Part shown: positions 1-11,743 of the stretch, one piece after another
How positions within the stretch are numbered: position 1 is the first letter of the stretch
Layout of the letters: each line of letters opens with the position of its first letter
Translations under genes and position numbers: made by a program
The notes under the pieces: generated by a model
Database searches by the model: none
Told to the model about the DNA's origin: nothing
Seen by the model: the letters and a program-made list of their open reading frames with translations, nothing else
NCBI GenBank assembly: GCA_002049455.2
Contig: KV918761.1
Coordinates: 682,001 to 746,000 of the forward strand
Origin: Porphyra umbilicalis
Lineage: Eukaryota > Rhodophyta > Bangiophyceae > Bangiales > Bangiaceae
DNA length: 64,000 nt
Reading direction: 5' to 3'

Positions 1-1288
1 CAAGGCCCTGGGACTTTCTGACACTTGGATAATGGACAAGGGCGGGTGGACCGACTTTCAGTCGTTCTCGAGATACCTGGGCGGATCGAATCGCGTGGCG
101 CAGCGGGGTGCGTATGGGCGGGGACGGTGGTAGGACCTCTGGGCATCGTATAGTGTTCCTTTTTTTCTTTTGATATGGCACCTCCGGTCCAGCTGCTTTG
201 GTTGCACAAGCTCGTCCGTCAGACGCCGTCCTGACCGTGACTCCTCGCAGCCAAACAGATACTGTATGCGGGCAATGGCTGACTGGCGCGCGAGGTCATG
301 ACTGGATACCCCAGAGCAAGGGACTTGTCATCGACGTTTTCTGACAGAAGAAATGTGCTCAGCGTATCCTACTTACTCAGACTGACATGGGGGGAGGCCG
401 TGGGGGCGTTTTTCGAGGGGGACGGTGTCGCTCCCGACCGGCTTTGCGCTAGGTCGGATGTGGCGGTGTACAGGAAATCTGTCATACTACTGGCTCCGGT
501 TGTCTTCTTGAGCCGCATATAGCGGCAATTTGTAGCTGATGGACCACGCTATCAACTTTTGTGCGGCGCGTAGCCGTACCATTGCACAGATGAAACATAG
601 GCGTGGGGGCACCTTATGGCCGATTTTGGGCTTTGAGACCGCACAGATGACGGGGAACTGGTCACAGACGTTTTCTGAGGGCAGAAACGTGGTCGACGGA
701 CCCGATTTACCCGTTCTCACACAGGGGGAGCTCGCGGACTCGTATTCATGTGTGTCGGCGGCCACCCCGGAACCCCTGGGGCATGGAGGGGGGGGGGGGT
801 CGCTGCGGCAAGGGTGGGCGAGTCGAGCCCCATGGATAGTCATGCATGGTCCTCGCAACGGGATGTACGGGGCGACACATTCTCTGTCCTGACATGAACG
901 ATGACTGAATATGCATGACGCCGTTTCTGACACTTGAACAGTACAGTATCGTGTGCGACGCACTTGGCGCGCCGAGGCAGATGAAATTGAAAAGCACGAG
1001 GGACTGCCCAGCAGCTTGGCGCGCCACCCATATATTAGCGTTTCAGCCCAACCGTGGGGGGACCGCGGAATTACTGGGGGACCTGGGGGGACACCCCTCA
1101 GTGATCGAATCAACGGGGGTCGCGGTCCCCCTGTCCCGAATGAGGGTAGCTTCCCCGGTCCGGCAGCGAGACGCGAGGCCCTCCCTCGTCAGGCGACTCG
1201 AGAGCAGCAAAACGGGCCGCGCGGTGCAGACACACCACCGTCGATCCCCACGGTCGTGATTGGGTGGATCAACACGCGCACGGATCGG
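1..1288. other. 5' flank of GH1 gene, no gene recognised
   Basis: No recognisable protein in any frame. Two degenerate copies of a gacgttttctga motif lie near 335 and 668, and ctgacactt occurs near 18 and 925. A weak TATA-like tatattag at 1031-1038 is about 250 bases before the GH1 start codon, so it is only a possible promoter element. Confidence 0.4.
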
Positions 1289-3135
1289 ATGGCGCGCGGC
1301 TCGATGCGGTGGGCGCCCCCCGCCGCCCTTGCGGCCCTCTGCCTCGCGACGGCGGCGGCGGCGCAGGTGGTTGCGCCCGCGCCGCCCCCCCCCTGCGTGG
1401 TGCCGACGCCCGCGCCGGTGGTCGCCCCCCTCTGTGCGGTGGTGACGCCCGCGCCGGAGGGGGCCCCCCCGGTGGCGGCTCCCACCGTTGCCGCGCCTCC
1501 GCCCGCGCCGGCCGTCCCGGCCGCCCCGCCGGCCGTCGGGCCTGGCGCCAAGGCCTTCCCCCCCGGCTTCCTGTGGGGCACCGCCACCTCCTCCTACCAG
1601 ATTGAGGGCGCCATCAACGAGGGCGGCCGCGGCCCCTCCATTTGGGACACCTTTTGCAAGCAGCCGGGGGCGGTCGTCAATGGCGAGTGCGGCACCGTCG
1701 CCACCGACCACTACCACAAGTACGAGGAGGATTTGGACCTGCTCGTCGCGCTCGGCGTCAAGGTGTACCGCTTCTCCATTGCCTGGTCGCGGCTCTACCC
1801 CAACGGCGAGACGGCCGGCGAGCCCCTCCCCGAGGGCGTTGCCTTTTACAACAACCTCATTGACGGGCTCGTCCGCCGCAACATCACCCCGGCGGCGACG
1901 CTCTACCACTGGGACTTGCCCGCGGCGTTGGAGCACTGGGCGGTGGAGAGCCCCAAGCGCGACAACCTCATCAACGCCTTTGGCCACTACTCCCGCACGT
2001 GCTTCCGCCTGTATGGCGACCGTGTCAAGCACTGGCTGACGCTCAACGAGCCGTGGGTCGCCGCCATCATTGGCCACGTCGTCGGGGAGCACGCGCCTGG
2101 CCACAAGGAGAAGCCCGGAACCGAGGGCTACGTCGCCGCCCACGCGTTGCTGCTCGGCCACTTGCGGTCGGCGCGCATCTACAAGGGCGAGTTCCAGGCG
2201 GCGCAGCGGGGCCTCGTCGGCTTGACGCTCAACTCGGATTGGCACATCCCCTTTGACGCGGCCGACCCCGCCGACGTGGAGGCGGCGGCGCGCAACACGG
2301 AGTTTGTGCTCGGCCACTTTGCGCACCCCATTTTCGGGGCGGGCGACTACCCGCCGCGCATGAAGGCCATTGTCGGGAACCGCCTCCCCGCCTTTACGGC
2401 CGCAGAGGTGGCGGGCTTGAAGGGCTCGGCCGACTTTTTCGGCCTCAACCACTACACGACCCGCCGCGTCAAGGCGCAGGCACCGTGGGCCCCCCCCGAG
2501 GGCAACTATTGGGCGGACATCCTGACCGAGGATAAGCCCGACCCGGCGTGGTCCCAAACCGACATGGCCTGGTCGGTCGTGCCGTCGGGCTTCAAGGCCC
2601 TCCTCGTGCACATCCAGGAGACGTACGCGCCCGCGGGCGGGATTTGGGTGATGGAGAACGGGCTCGCCGCCGCCGGGGAGACGTCGGCGGCGGCGCTCAA
2701 CGCGACGGCGGCGGTGGAGCGGCAGTCCTTCTTCTCGGGCTACCTCGGGGCCATGCAAGAGGCCATCACAGAGGGCGCCGACGTGCGCGCCTACTGCATC
2801 TGGAGCCTGTTGGACAACTGTACGACGGCGGGCGCCGTCGTGGGCACGGACGCGCGGGGGCGCGGGTGGGCGTCCCGCGCGTCGGGCCTTGAATTCCGAG
2901 CGACGGGTGGGCCGCGCAGGGGTTTGACACTAACACGACCGACCGTGCGCACTTTGCGGTGCCCTCTCGCTCCTTGCTCCCGTCTGTTGGACGCGCAGTC
3001 GAGTGGGCCTTTGGGTACGACAAGCGCTTTGGCATTGTGTGGGTGGACTTTACGGACGCTGCGCGCAAGCGCACGCCCAAGCCCATCTTTGGCTGGTACC
3101 AACAGGTCATTGCGGCCAACGCGGTCGGTGCGTGA
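1289..3135 (+). CDS. Secreted GH1 family beta-glucosidase
   Basis: Coding join(1289..2819,2999..3135), 555 residues. Retaining glycoside hydrolase of clan GH-A that cleaves beta-glucosides or a related beta-glycoside. The start ATG at 1289 opens a hydrophobic Ala/Leu signal peptide (about residues 6-24). A Pro/Ala/Val-rich linker follows to about residue 88, then a full GH1 barrel beginning FPPGFLWGTATSSYQIEGA. The acid/base Glu is in TLNEPW (about residue 254) and the nucleophile Glu in VMENG (about residue 456). The C-terminal GH1 signature FGYDKRFGIVWVDF is in the second exon. Length is normal for the family with an added linker. A second Met at 1304 is an alternative start. Secretion implies an extracellular, vacuolar or wall role; the substrate cannot be read from sequence. 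Confidence 0.93.
2820..2998 (+). other. Intron of the GH1 gene
   Basis: 179 bases, donor GTACGA and acceptor GCAG. Splicing restores the GH1 consensus SLLDN-F-EWAFGY: the Phe codon is split as T at 2819 plus TC at 2999-3000. Without splicing the GH1 C terminus is lost, so homology alone fixes both sites. Confidence 0.92.
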
Positions 3136-4818
3136 GTGGTGGGGGAGGCGGGGGAAGACGGGCGGAGCGTGTAGGGCTGTCCCGTGTGACGAGCGCCGCG
3201 GTGGGTTGCGTGGGCGCGTCGCTAGAGGGTGACGGCGTGGCGCGCAGACGCGCGGGGTGGCACGCGACGCGCGCGCCGGCGCGCCGTGGCAGCGGAAATC
3301 TCGTCTTGGGTCCCCCCAGTCACACCCACCGCACGGTGCCCGGCATCCGCGCGTGCACGGGCGGTCCGCGGCGCGCCGCCCGGCACCGCGCATCGCCGAC
3401 GGGCGGCGCCCGCTGCGCGCCGCCCGCCCGCACGGGGCCGCCCATTGCAGCGGGGCGCCGGCGGCGCCCCGTTGGCCAAAAAAAAAAAAAAATGCAAGGG
3501 GGACGACCCCCACCCAGCCCCCCCCCCGCGCCACGGCGGCCGACGCCCACGGCGCCGCCGCCGCCCGCCGCCGCCGCCGCCGCCGCCGGCCGAGCGCCGC
3601 GCCGCCGCCCCCGCGCGCGGGGACCGTGCGGCCACCCGCCCGGCGGGCGGCGGGGCGGGGCGGGGCGGGGCGGGGCGGCGGGCGCGCGGCGCCCCCCCCT
3701 CGGGGCGGCCCCACCGCCGCCGTCGTGCCGCGCCGCCGCGCGCGCACCCGCCGCCGGGCGGTCCCCGCCGCCGCCGCCCCGACGCGCCAGTGACCGCCGC
3801 GGCCCCGCCGTCGGCGGCCGCCGCCCGTGGGCGGCCACCCCGCCGCCGCCGCCCCGCCGCAGCAGACGCGGCAGCGTCGGCGGCGGCGGCGGCGGCGGCC
3901 GCCGCCGCGGCGGCCGCCGCGCGCCCGCCGCGCGGGCACGCCCCCCGCCTGGGACGGGGCGGCCGTCGTCCGCCGCCGCCCCCGTGCGTCGGGGGGGGGG
4001 CCGGCGGCGGCGGGGCGCGCGCGTCGCCCCCCCCGCACCCCCCCGCCGCGTGCCGCCGTCGCGCGTCTGCGGGCGCCGCGGGCCGCCGCCGCGGGCGCGC
4101 CGCCCGCCCGGCGCGTCCGCGGGGGGGGCGCGGCGGCGGCGGCCGGGTGCGGCGGGTGGGCGCCGACCGGGCTCGGCGGGCGGAGCGGGGGGGGGGGGGG
4201 GGGGTGCCCCCCGGGCGGCCGCCCGACGGCCCGCCGCCGGCAGCGGCCGCCGTGGGTGCGGCGGCGGCGGCGGACGCGGCGGCGGGGGGGGGGGGTGCCC
4301 TGTCGCGGGGGGGGGGGCTGCGGCCGCCGGTGGCGGAGGGGGGAGGGCGTCTGCGCCACCCCCGATGGCGGCGGTGGCGGGCAGCCGACGGCCGTCGGCG
4401 GCGGCGGCGGCGACCGCTGCCCGCCGTGGGGGCGGCGGTCGCCCCAGCCGCCGGGGGGGGGGGCGCACCGGTTGACGCTGGCGGGGCTCTGGGGGCGCAC
4501 CTGTCCCCGCCGCGGGGGACGGGGTGGGCGCTGCCGGCCGCTGCGCGCCCGCCGTGCCGCCGGTGGGTCCCGGTGTGTGGGCGAGTCGGTTGGCCGTGGC
4601 GGCGGCGGTGGCGGCGGCGGCGGCGGCGGCGGTGGCGAGCCCGACATGGCGCTGCTGGACACGGGGGTGTGCGCCCGCCCGCCGCGCGGCAGACGCCCGT
4701 GGACGCAAGAGGTAAAGAACCAAAAAAAAAAGAGCTGCTTGCCAAGGCATGGAAGAAGGGGACAAGCTTGCCCAACACCTCGCCGCAGGGGGCGGCGACC
4801 ACACGAGGCCGCCCCCAT

Positions 4819-4850
<32 letters not shown>

Positions 4851-4857
4851 CCCCTCC
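3136..4857. repeat. Extreme GC low-complexity tract
   Basis: Long CGG/CCG stretches, C and G runs of 8-18 bases, a five-fold GGGGC array near 3652-3680, (GGC)n at about 4587-4632 and one A run at about 3479-3492. Long open frames occur on both strands but encode only Arg/Pro/Gly/Ala and are explained by composition. No gene recognised. The GGGGC array could form G-quadruplexes. Confidence 0.6.
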
Positions 4858-6581
4858 CTACGGCTCGACGCGCACGAGCATCTTGTTCTTCTTGCCCGCC
4901 CCCAGCAGCAGCAGCCGCCCCTCAATCACATCCGCGTCCGTCACGACCGCGTCCACGCCCGGCACTTTGGCATTGTTGACGTACCCCCCCCCGTTTTTGA
5001 TGAGGCGCTTGGCTTCCCCCTTGCTCTTTTGGAGGCCCGCCGCCGCCATCACGTCCGCAACGGGGCGGCCGACGACGGCGGCGCGGCCGAGCACCGCCCC
5101 CGGCACGTCGGCGGCAATCGCCTCGAGCGCCGCCCCCGACAGCGCCACCGCCGCGTCGCCGGTGCGGCCCGGCGCGGCGACCGCCGTGGCCGCCAGGGCG
5201 GTGGCGAGGCCCGCCTCCCCGTGCACGAGGCGGGTGACTTCCTCGGCCAACCGCCGCTGCGCCACGTTGGGCACCGCCCCCGCGGCGCCCGCGGCGGCGG
5301 CGACCGCGTCGACCTCGTCCAGGGGCAAAAACGTCATGCAGCGGAGGAAGGGCACCACGTCCGCGTCGGGCACCCGAAAGAGGTGCTGGTAAAACTCGTA
5401 CGGCGACAGCTTGGCGGCGGTCAACCAGGTGGCGCCGCCCGCGTCCGACTTGCCGACCTTTTTTCCATCCGACCGGGTGAGCAGCGGGAAGACGAGGCCG
5501 TGGACGGACCGGCCGCCGCGGAGTTTGCGCGTCAACTCAATGCCGGCGGTGATGTTGCCCCACTGGTCCGACCCGCCCGCCTGCACGCGCACGTGGTGCG
5601 GCGCGTCCGACAGGTGCATAAAGTCGTACGCTTGGAGCAGCTGGTACGTGAATTCCGTAAAGCTCAGCCCGTCCTCTGACGCGAGCCGCGACCGCACCGA
5701 ATCCTTGGCGAGCATCGTGCTGATGCGCGCGTGTTTCCCCACCTCCCGCAAAAAGTCGAGAAAGGTGATGCCGCCCATCCACTCGTGGTTGTCCACGACC
5801 GCCACCGGGGCGATGGCGGCGGCGTCCGCGCCGCCGCCGCTGCCCAACACCTGCCGGATGTTGGCGGCGATGCCGTCCAAGTTGCGCCCAATCGCCGCCG
5901 CGTCGAGGAGGGGCCGCTCCGACGAGCGCCCCGACGGGTCCCCCACGCGCCCCGTCGCGCCGCCGACGAGCGCCACGGGCGTGTGGCCGGTGCGGGCAAA
6001 CCAGGCGAGGGTGAGGATGCCGAGGAGGTTGCCCAAGTGCAGCGAGTCGGCCGTCGGGTCAAAGCCGACATAGACGGTGAGGGGGCGCTTGGCCGCCTCG
6101 CGCAGCGCGTCGGCCTCCCCCGTCACCGCCTCGACGAGGCCGCGGGAGCGGAGGACGTCAACGACGTTGGGGTGGCCGCCGACGCCGTCGGCGGGGGAGA
6201 GGAACCGCGCGTCGCCGGGGAGGGTGTGCGTCGGCGGCGGCGGTGGCGTCTCGGCAGCCGCCGGCGCTGCCGCCGCAGCCGCTGCCGCAGCCGGCGGGGC
6301 GCCGAGCGCCACGCCCGGCGGGGGGCCCGGCAGCTCACACACCTCCTCCTCCGAGCAGGCGGGGGGCCCCCGGCGGGCGCCGCCGCAGACGCAGTGGGGG
6401 GGGGGGAGGGGGGGGTGCCGCCGACCAGCGGCCGGCGGCCCCGCGGCGCCGCCGACGGGCGGCGCCGCCGCGTCGGCGGCGCGCCGCCGCCGAGGGCGGC
6501 GCGCCGCGTCGTCAGCGCGGCGCCGCCAGCGGGGGCAAACGCCAGCCCGCCCATCGTCCGGAGGGTGAGGGCGCGCCACAT
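4858..6581 (-). CDS. Organellar (bacterial-type) tyrosyl-tRNA synthetase
   Basis: Charges tRNA-Tyr with tyrosine, probably in mitochondria and/or plastids. The class I catalytic core is complete: YVGFDPTADSLHLGN carries the HIGH-type motif, GDPSGRSSER follows, then FMHLSD, AGGSDQWGNI and a KMSKS-type SDGKKVGKS loop. An S4-like RNA-binding tail (LQKSKGEAKRLIKNGGGYVNN) ends the protein. The core frame has no upstream ATG. An ATG at 6581 in another frame opens a convincing presequence (MWRALTLRTMGGLAFAPAGG). The frames differ by exactly one base, with G runs at about 6396-6415 between them, so one base is probably missing from the assembly. The alternative is a short intron, but a tested donor/acceptor pair did not fit in phase. 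Confidence 0.9.
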
Positions 6582-8192
6582 GGGGTCGGTCCGCCAAGCG
6601 GGGAAGGTACAGGAAATGCACGGGGGGGGGGGGGGGGGAGGTCTGATGTGGGGGGGGTCGACGTTGCCGCCGCACTGGCGCGCCGCGGGTGGCGCGGCGG
6701 GTCCGTGAGGGCGGTGGGGGCGGTGAGGGCGCGGCCGCCCGGCCGAGGGCCGCGGCGGGATCTCAGCTCAGGCCCGTTCGCAGCACGTTTCGCAGTTCCG
6801 CGGGGCCCGCAGAACTGGGGTGCATTATCTGCGAAAGAACATGCGGGCACCAGACAGAGTGTTGCTGTATTTATGAGGCACGCGAGCCAAGTATATTCTC
6901 AGTACGATCCACTTGATTGATATCAATACTGTCAATACTGGCCTGGACGTTCTAGATGGCCACCTTCGCACCGACTCGTACCACGATGCACCCGCCCGTT
7001 TGGCAGACTGCCTCCGCGACGCATGTCGATATGGTGTCTGAGACCATGTGTCCTCGGCGTGTTTCATCCTCTCCATCCCCTGGCTCAAGCACTCGTTCTG
7101 ATATTGACGACGTGCAGGCCCGCGACGGGACTCCTGCGCCATGCGCACGCCAGCGGATGCCGTCGTCGACCTGGTTGGCTTTTTGCGCTTTTGTCTTTCA
7201 CATCGCAGGCGATATCATTATTGTCGCACAGCTCTGGTCATGTGATACTTGGGAGGCGGTCGCAACGTTGACATATGTGAAGTATTTTGCGTGCACGCCG
7301 CCACGCTGTACCAGTCAGTCTGTCGGAAGACCTTGCTGTGTCAGCAGCGCCCGCAGCCATTCGGCAGGAATATAAGAGGCTGTGGTTGGTTGGTGAACAG
7401 GTGGAAGGGATGTTGTTGACGTAGGGGCAAGACACAAGAATGGGTTCCGCGAGGCGAAGTGACGAGAGTGGTTTGTCAGACGGGCTGATGCTGTCGCCGC
7501 CGGTCACAGGGACAGAATTGGGGGCTGGATAGAGACAAATTGATCTTCAAATAGTAAAATTACTAATGTCAACTCTTGCGCCTTCGCCGGAACTACGTGC
7601 AGCGCGGTGCATCCCGGGGTTGTCAACATACGCGGCGCGGCCGCGTATGTTGACAAATCGGGGATGCACCGGGCTGCAGCGCACCCCGCCGCGACCGTCA
7701 CGAGCCAATAGGAACTTCGAATCGCGGGCCCCGTCTTCTGCGAAAGCGGTCTGCGAAAGGGCCTCAAGCTCCGAGCCGCCACCGGCTCAAGTACAAACGA
7801 TGGCACTTATCTCAAGCCCAAAAGAATTACCATGCTCTTTTTCCGCTTGAAAAAACACAAGAGCTGACCGGGCCCCCTCCGACTGGCGGGCTCGTTTCGC
7901 CCGAGGCCCTCCTTCCCACGCGGCGACTCCGCGTGCTGCGGTCGGCGCGGCTGGGGATGGCCCGCCCGCGTGCCATCCACCCCCCAGCGGCAGTGTCGAC
8001 GGCCGGGCGGAGCGGCACACGGCGCCGCGTCGGTGCCGCCGACGTGGCGACCGCCGCAAGGCTCAAGGACGGCGGCCGCGGCTCTGCTGGGGGATGGCGG
8101 CCGCGTCGCAGGTGCCGGCGGCGGCGGCGACTCCCCCCCCCACGCCCCCGCGCGGCTGACCGTGTAGGCAACCACCGACCGACCGCCTGGCG
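6582..8192. other. Intergenic, contains one long hairpin
   Basis: A lower-GC stretch from about 6800 to 7800 holds open frames of up to about 139 codons with no recognisable domain. It also holds the 39-base-arm hairpin at 7598-7678. The rest is GC-rich 5' flank of the methyltransferase. Confidence 0.4.
7598..7678. repeat. Long inverted repeat (39-base arms)
   Basis: Arms 7598-7636 and 7640-7678 are reverse complements with four mismatches around a three-base loop. The centre reads catacgcggcgcggccgcgtatg. The structure resembles a foldback or MITE-type element. No target-site duplication was identified. Confidence 0.75.
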
Positions 8193-9243
8193 ATGCTTTT
8201 ATTCGCTGCCCCCACTCGCCTCTTGGTGAGGCCCCGCGCCGGCCGTTTGCTTCCCTCGCAGCCGCCCACCCGTCGCCGCCGCCCGCCGCCGTGTCCCGAC
8301 GTGCGCCGCTCGACGTTACGCCGCTCTGGTGCGCCCGCGTCGGCGGTGCCCCCCCCCCCCGCGCCGCTGACGTGGCGCGTCCCCGGCCGCCGCCTGCCAT
8401 GGCGGCGCCCCCCCCCCCCCCGCGGCCGCTCCCTCCCCCCCCCCGACCCGGCCGCCGCCACAGCCGCCTACATCAAGTGGGCCGAGCCGCTAACCGGCGC
8501 GTTTGTCGCCCCCTCCTGTCTGCCATTGGCGGCGTACGCGCCGGCACGCGCCTCCTCGACGTGGCCACCGGCACGGGGGTGGTGGCCGCCGTCGCCGCCG
8601 CCGCCGGCGCGACGGTGCTCGCGACGGACGTGGCGCCGGGGATGCTCGCCGTTGCGGCGGCCAAGCTCGGCCCCTACCCAACCACCGCCACGACGGCGGT
8701 GATGGACGGCCAAGCGCTCACCGTCGGCACGGGCACGTACGACGTGGGGGTGTCGGTGTTTGGGGTCATGACGTTTCCAGATTGGCGGGCGGGGCTCGCC
8801 GAACTCGTCCGCGCCGTGCGCCCGCGTGGGCGCGTCGGCCTCACGACGTGGGCGTGCCCAGACGGCGCCGGGTATTTCCCGACGCTCCTCAACGCCTACG
8901 CGGCGGCCTTCCCGGCCAAGGCTCGCCCGTCGGTGGGTGGTGGCGTGGCGGCGCTGTCAAAGGCCGCGGCGGTGGCCGCCGCCTTGACCACCGCCGGCTG
9001 CACCGACGTGGCCGTCGAGGCGGTGACGGTGCCGTGGGTCGGCCCGCCGCTGGCCGATGCGGTTGCAGAGCTCATCCCCGGTGTTCAGCGGGCGCCCTTT
9101 TACGCGGCGCTCGGGGCGGGGGAGCGGGAGCATCTGCACGCAACGTTTGTGGCAACGTTGGAGCCGTACGTGGGGGGGGGGACGCCCTCATCCGCATCCC
9201 CAGTACGGGGTTGGTGGCGACCGCGACCAAGGCGGGGGCGTGA
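8193..9243 (+). CDS. Class I SAM-dependent methyltransferase (frame broken twice)
   Basis: Small-molecule type methyltransferase with a Rossmann fold. Motif I is RLLDVATGTGVVAA, followed by ATDVAPGML, a DGQAL segment, DVGVSVFGVMTFPDW and LAELVRAVRPRGRVGLTTWA. The family's N-terminal helix, YIKWAEPLTGAFVAP, lies in a different frame just upstream, and the C terminus, DALIRIPSTGLVATATKAGA, lies in the third frame ending at 9243. The breaks sit at C runs (8509-8513) and a ten-G run (9172-9181). Each is repaired by one extra base. The true start is uncertain: ATG 8193 gives an Arg/Pro-rich leader, ATG 8399 gives a short Ala/Pro leader but needs a further run correction. Substrate unknown. Confidence 0.72.
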
Positions 9244-9886
9244 CGGGGCGGCCGCGGCAGTGCTGGAGATCCCGGCGGGGCAACAAGGCGCACGAGTCGT
9301 CGCCCGTGAGGAGAGCAGTGGTTTGGTTGCCAGCGTGGCAAAGGCCCACCAGTTGCCTCTTTGGCTTGAGAGGACAGATACCGGGGTGGCGTTTGCGGTT
9401 GTGGCCCCACGCAGCTGGACGTGTGCCGTCGTGGCGGCCTCGGCAGTGTGGCTTTGTGTTGCGAAACGGGCGCCCTCGCTCCACGCATTGTTCCACACGA
9501 CGGCGTAGTGGGCCAGTGCGTGGTGCACAGCGTCCGTGTCCACGCTGGCTCCCCGTCCGCCATGCGCTGCGCACACGAGCGTGCCTGTTGGGCGACGCGC
9601 CTGGCGTCGGGGTTCCCAGTTTGGGACTCACGCAACGGGCGGGCGGCCGCGCCGGATCAATGCAATGGCGGGAAGGGCGGCCCAGCCCGCCGATTCCGCG
9701 CGCGCACGTCCACCGCCCCTACGCGGCGTTGCCAGCCGCGCCAGCCGCCACGGCCTCCACCCCCGCCCGCCCCACCGCTGCCTCCGTCCCCCCCACCGCC
9801 GCCACCGCCCCCCCCACCGCCGCCGCTGCCCCCCCCCCCCCCGCCGCCGCCGCCCCCCCACTCGCCCACGCCGGTGGCCGGCCAGG
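9244..9886. other. Intergenic, no gene recognised
   Basis: Spacer between the methyltransferase stop and the first plausible ATG of the AP endonuclease. Open frames here show no domain. The last 150 bases are C-rich. Confidence 0.35.
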
Positions 9887-10274
9887 ATGTCGATACCGCC
9901 GGTCGCCCCCTCCCCCCCCACCCCCCCGTCGGGCGGCGCCGCCCCTGGCGTCGGCGGCACCCCTGCGGCGGCCGCCGACGGCGCCGCCGCGGCGGCGCCC
10001 GCCGGGGGCGCCGCGCCGCCCGTGGGCGCCCCCGCGCCGCCTCATGTGCGTGCCGCCGGCGCGCCGCCCGTGACCTCTGCCGCCGCCGACGCGCCGCCCG
10101 CGACCGCCGCCGCCGCCGACGGCGCTGCGGCGCCCGGGGCGGCGGTGGCCGACGGTGGCTGTGGGGGTGCCGCCGCCGCCCCGCCGCCCGCCACGCCCGC
10201 CGCTGCTGGCGGGCGGGCGGCGGTCCCAAACGGCGCGCCTCTGCCCCGGTCCTCGGATGGGGCGGCGGAGCCAC

Positions 10275-10305
<31 letters not shown>

Positions 10306-11743
10306 CGTCGCCGCCACCGCCGTCGCCGCGCCGCCGTCGGCCGCACCGGCAACGCCGGCGGCCGCACCCGCGAGCGTCTCTGCGGCGAGCCCCCCAGCCC
10401 CCCCCCCCCCCCCCCCCGCCACATCGACACCCCCCCCCCCCCCCCCCCCCCGTCTAACACTCCCCCCCGTGGCCCTCGGCCCCCCCCCCCCGGGTGCGTC
10501 AAACTCGCCTCGTGGAACATCAATGGCTTCAAGGCGCGCGCCAAAGAGGTCCTCGCCTACGTTGCCGCCGAGGCGCCCGACGTGCTGCTCCTCCAAGAGA
10601 CCAAACTCCGCCGCGCGCACGCCCCATCCCGCCACTTTTTCCTCCCGCGCTACCACCGCTCGTGGGCCTTCTCCGACGCCAAGGCCGGCTACTCGGGGGT
10701 GGCCATCTTTTCCCGCGTCCCCCCGCTCGCCGTCACCCGCGGCTTTGCGGCGACGGCGGGCGGGCGGACCGCCGCCGACCACCCGGCGCACGGGCGGTTG
10801 TTGACGGCAGAGTTTGCGCACGTCGTCGTCGTCAACACGTATGTGCCCAACGCGGGGGCGGCGCTCGCCGCCCTCCCCTACCGCACAGACGCCTGGGACG
10901 CGGACCTCGCCGCGCACCTGCACGCGGTGGCGGGTCGCGGCAAGCCGGTGCTCTGGGGGGGGGACCTAAACGTGGCGGCGGCGCAGGGGGATGTGGCGGG
11001 GGGGATTGACGCCCGCCGTGCGGCGTCGTCGCCGGGCTTGACCGACGCGGAGCGGCGCAACTTTGGGCGCCTGCTCGCCTGCACGTGTGTGGCCGATGCC
11101 GAGGGGGGTGCGCCCGCGGCGGCCGCGGGGGGGGGGGCGGCTGCTGCCGGCAGCGGCGGCGGCGGCGGCGGCAGCGCGGCGGCAGAAGCGGCAGCACCGG
11201 TGGCAGCGTCGGCAACGGCGGCCGACGCGGCGGCGGGCGGCGGCGGTGCGCCCAATGGCGGTGGCGGCACCGCTGCCGCGCCGCCGCGGCCAGACGACGC
11301 CCCCGCCGCCACGCGCGCCGCCGACACGCGGCCGACGGGCGGCGACACCCCCCCCCCCCCGGCGGCACGACGGCCGACGGCGCGGCGGGGGCGGGCGGGG
11401 ACCCCCCCCCCCCCCCCAGGTGCCGTCCAAGCGCGGGCGCCCCCGCGCCGACGGCGGCGCCGTCGGCGGCGGCGAGGTGGTTCCGGACCCCCCCCCCCCC
11501 CGCCACCCCCACCGGCACTGCTTTGTCGACGCCCTCCGCCACCTGTACGGCCCCGTCCCCCACGTCTACACCTTTTGGTCGATGCGCACGGCGGCGCGGG
11601 AGGTCAACCGGGGGTGGCGCATCGACTATTGGGTGGTGAGCGGGGGGCTCCTCCCGTGCCTCGCCGCCGCGTTTGTGCGGTCCGAGGTGGGCACGTCGGA
11701 CCACTGTCCGGTGGGGGTGGTGCTGCGGGGGGTCAAGCTCTAG
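9887..11743 (+). CDS. ExoIII/APE1-type AP endonuclease with internal low-complexity insert
   Basis: Base-excision repair endonuclease that cuts 5' to abasic sites. Motifs in order: KLASWNINGFKA, DVLLLQETKL (Mg-binding Glu), YSGVAIFSR, VVVNTYVPNAG, WGGDLNVAAA (catalytic Asp/Asn), then NRGWRIDYWVVS and SDHCPVGVV (catalytic Asp-His). The N-terminal extension from ATG 9887 is Ala/Pro-rich and one frame away from the catalytic core, with C runs at about 10400-10495 between. A 130-150-residue Ala/Gly/Pro segment (about 11080-11510) splits the core between NFGRLLA and FVDALRHLYG. Frame changes again across its C runs by an amount equal to two missing bases. An intron ending at the C-tract plus cag at 11418-11419 is an alternative for part of the insert. 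Confidence 0.82.

Noticed and set aside
1043..2758. Long minus-strand open frame antisense to the GH1 gene
   Set aside because: Shadow of the GH1 codon pattern. The plus strand carries all catalytic motifs in order.
2791..5679. Very long open frames on both strands (500-800 codons) rich in Arg, Pro, Gly and Ala
   Set aside because: They follow from the near absence of A/T, which removes stop codons. No domain is visible, and they overlap each other and real genes on the opposite strand.
6576..6675. TyrRS start at 6675 in the same frame as the catalytic core
   Set aside because: That codon is GTG, not ATG, in a eukaryotic gene. ATG 6581 gives a proper presequence one base out of frame.
8193..9243. 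Methyltransferase as a pseudogene
   Set aside because: Both breaks are at C/G runs and each needs only one base. All family motifs survive, unlike the GMC remnant, so an assembly error is more likely.
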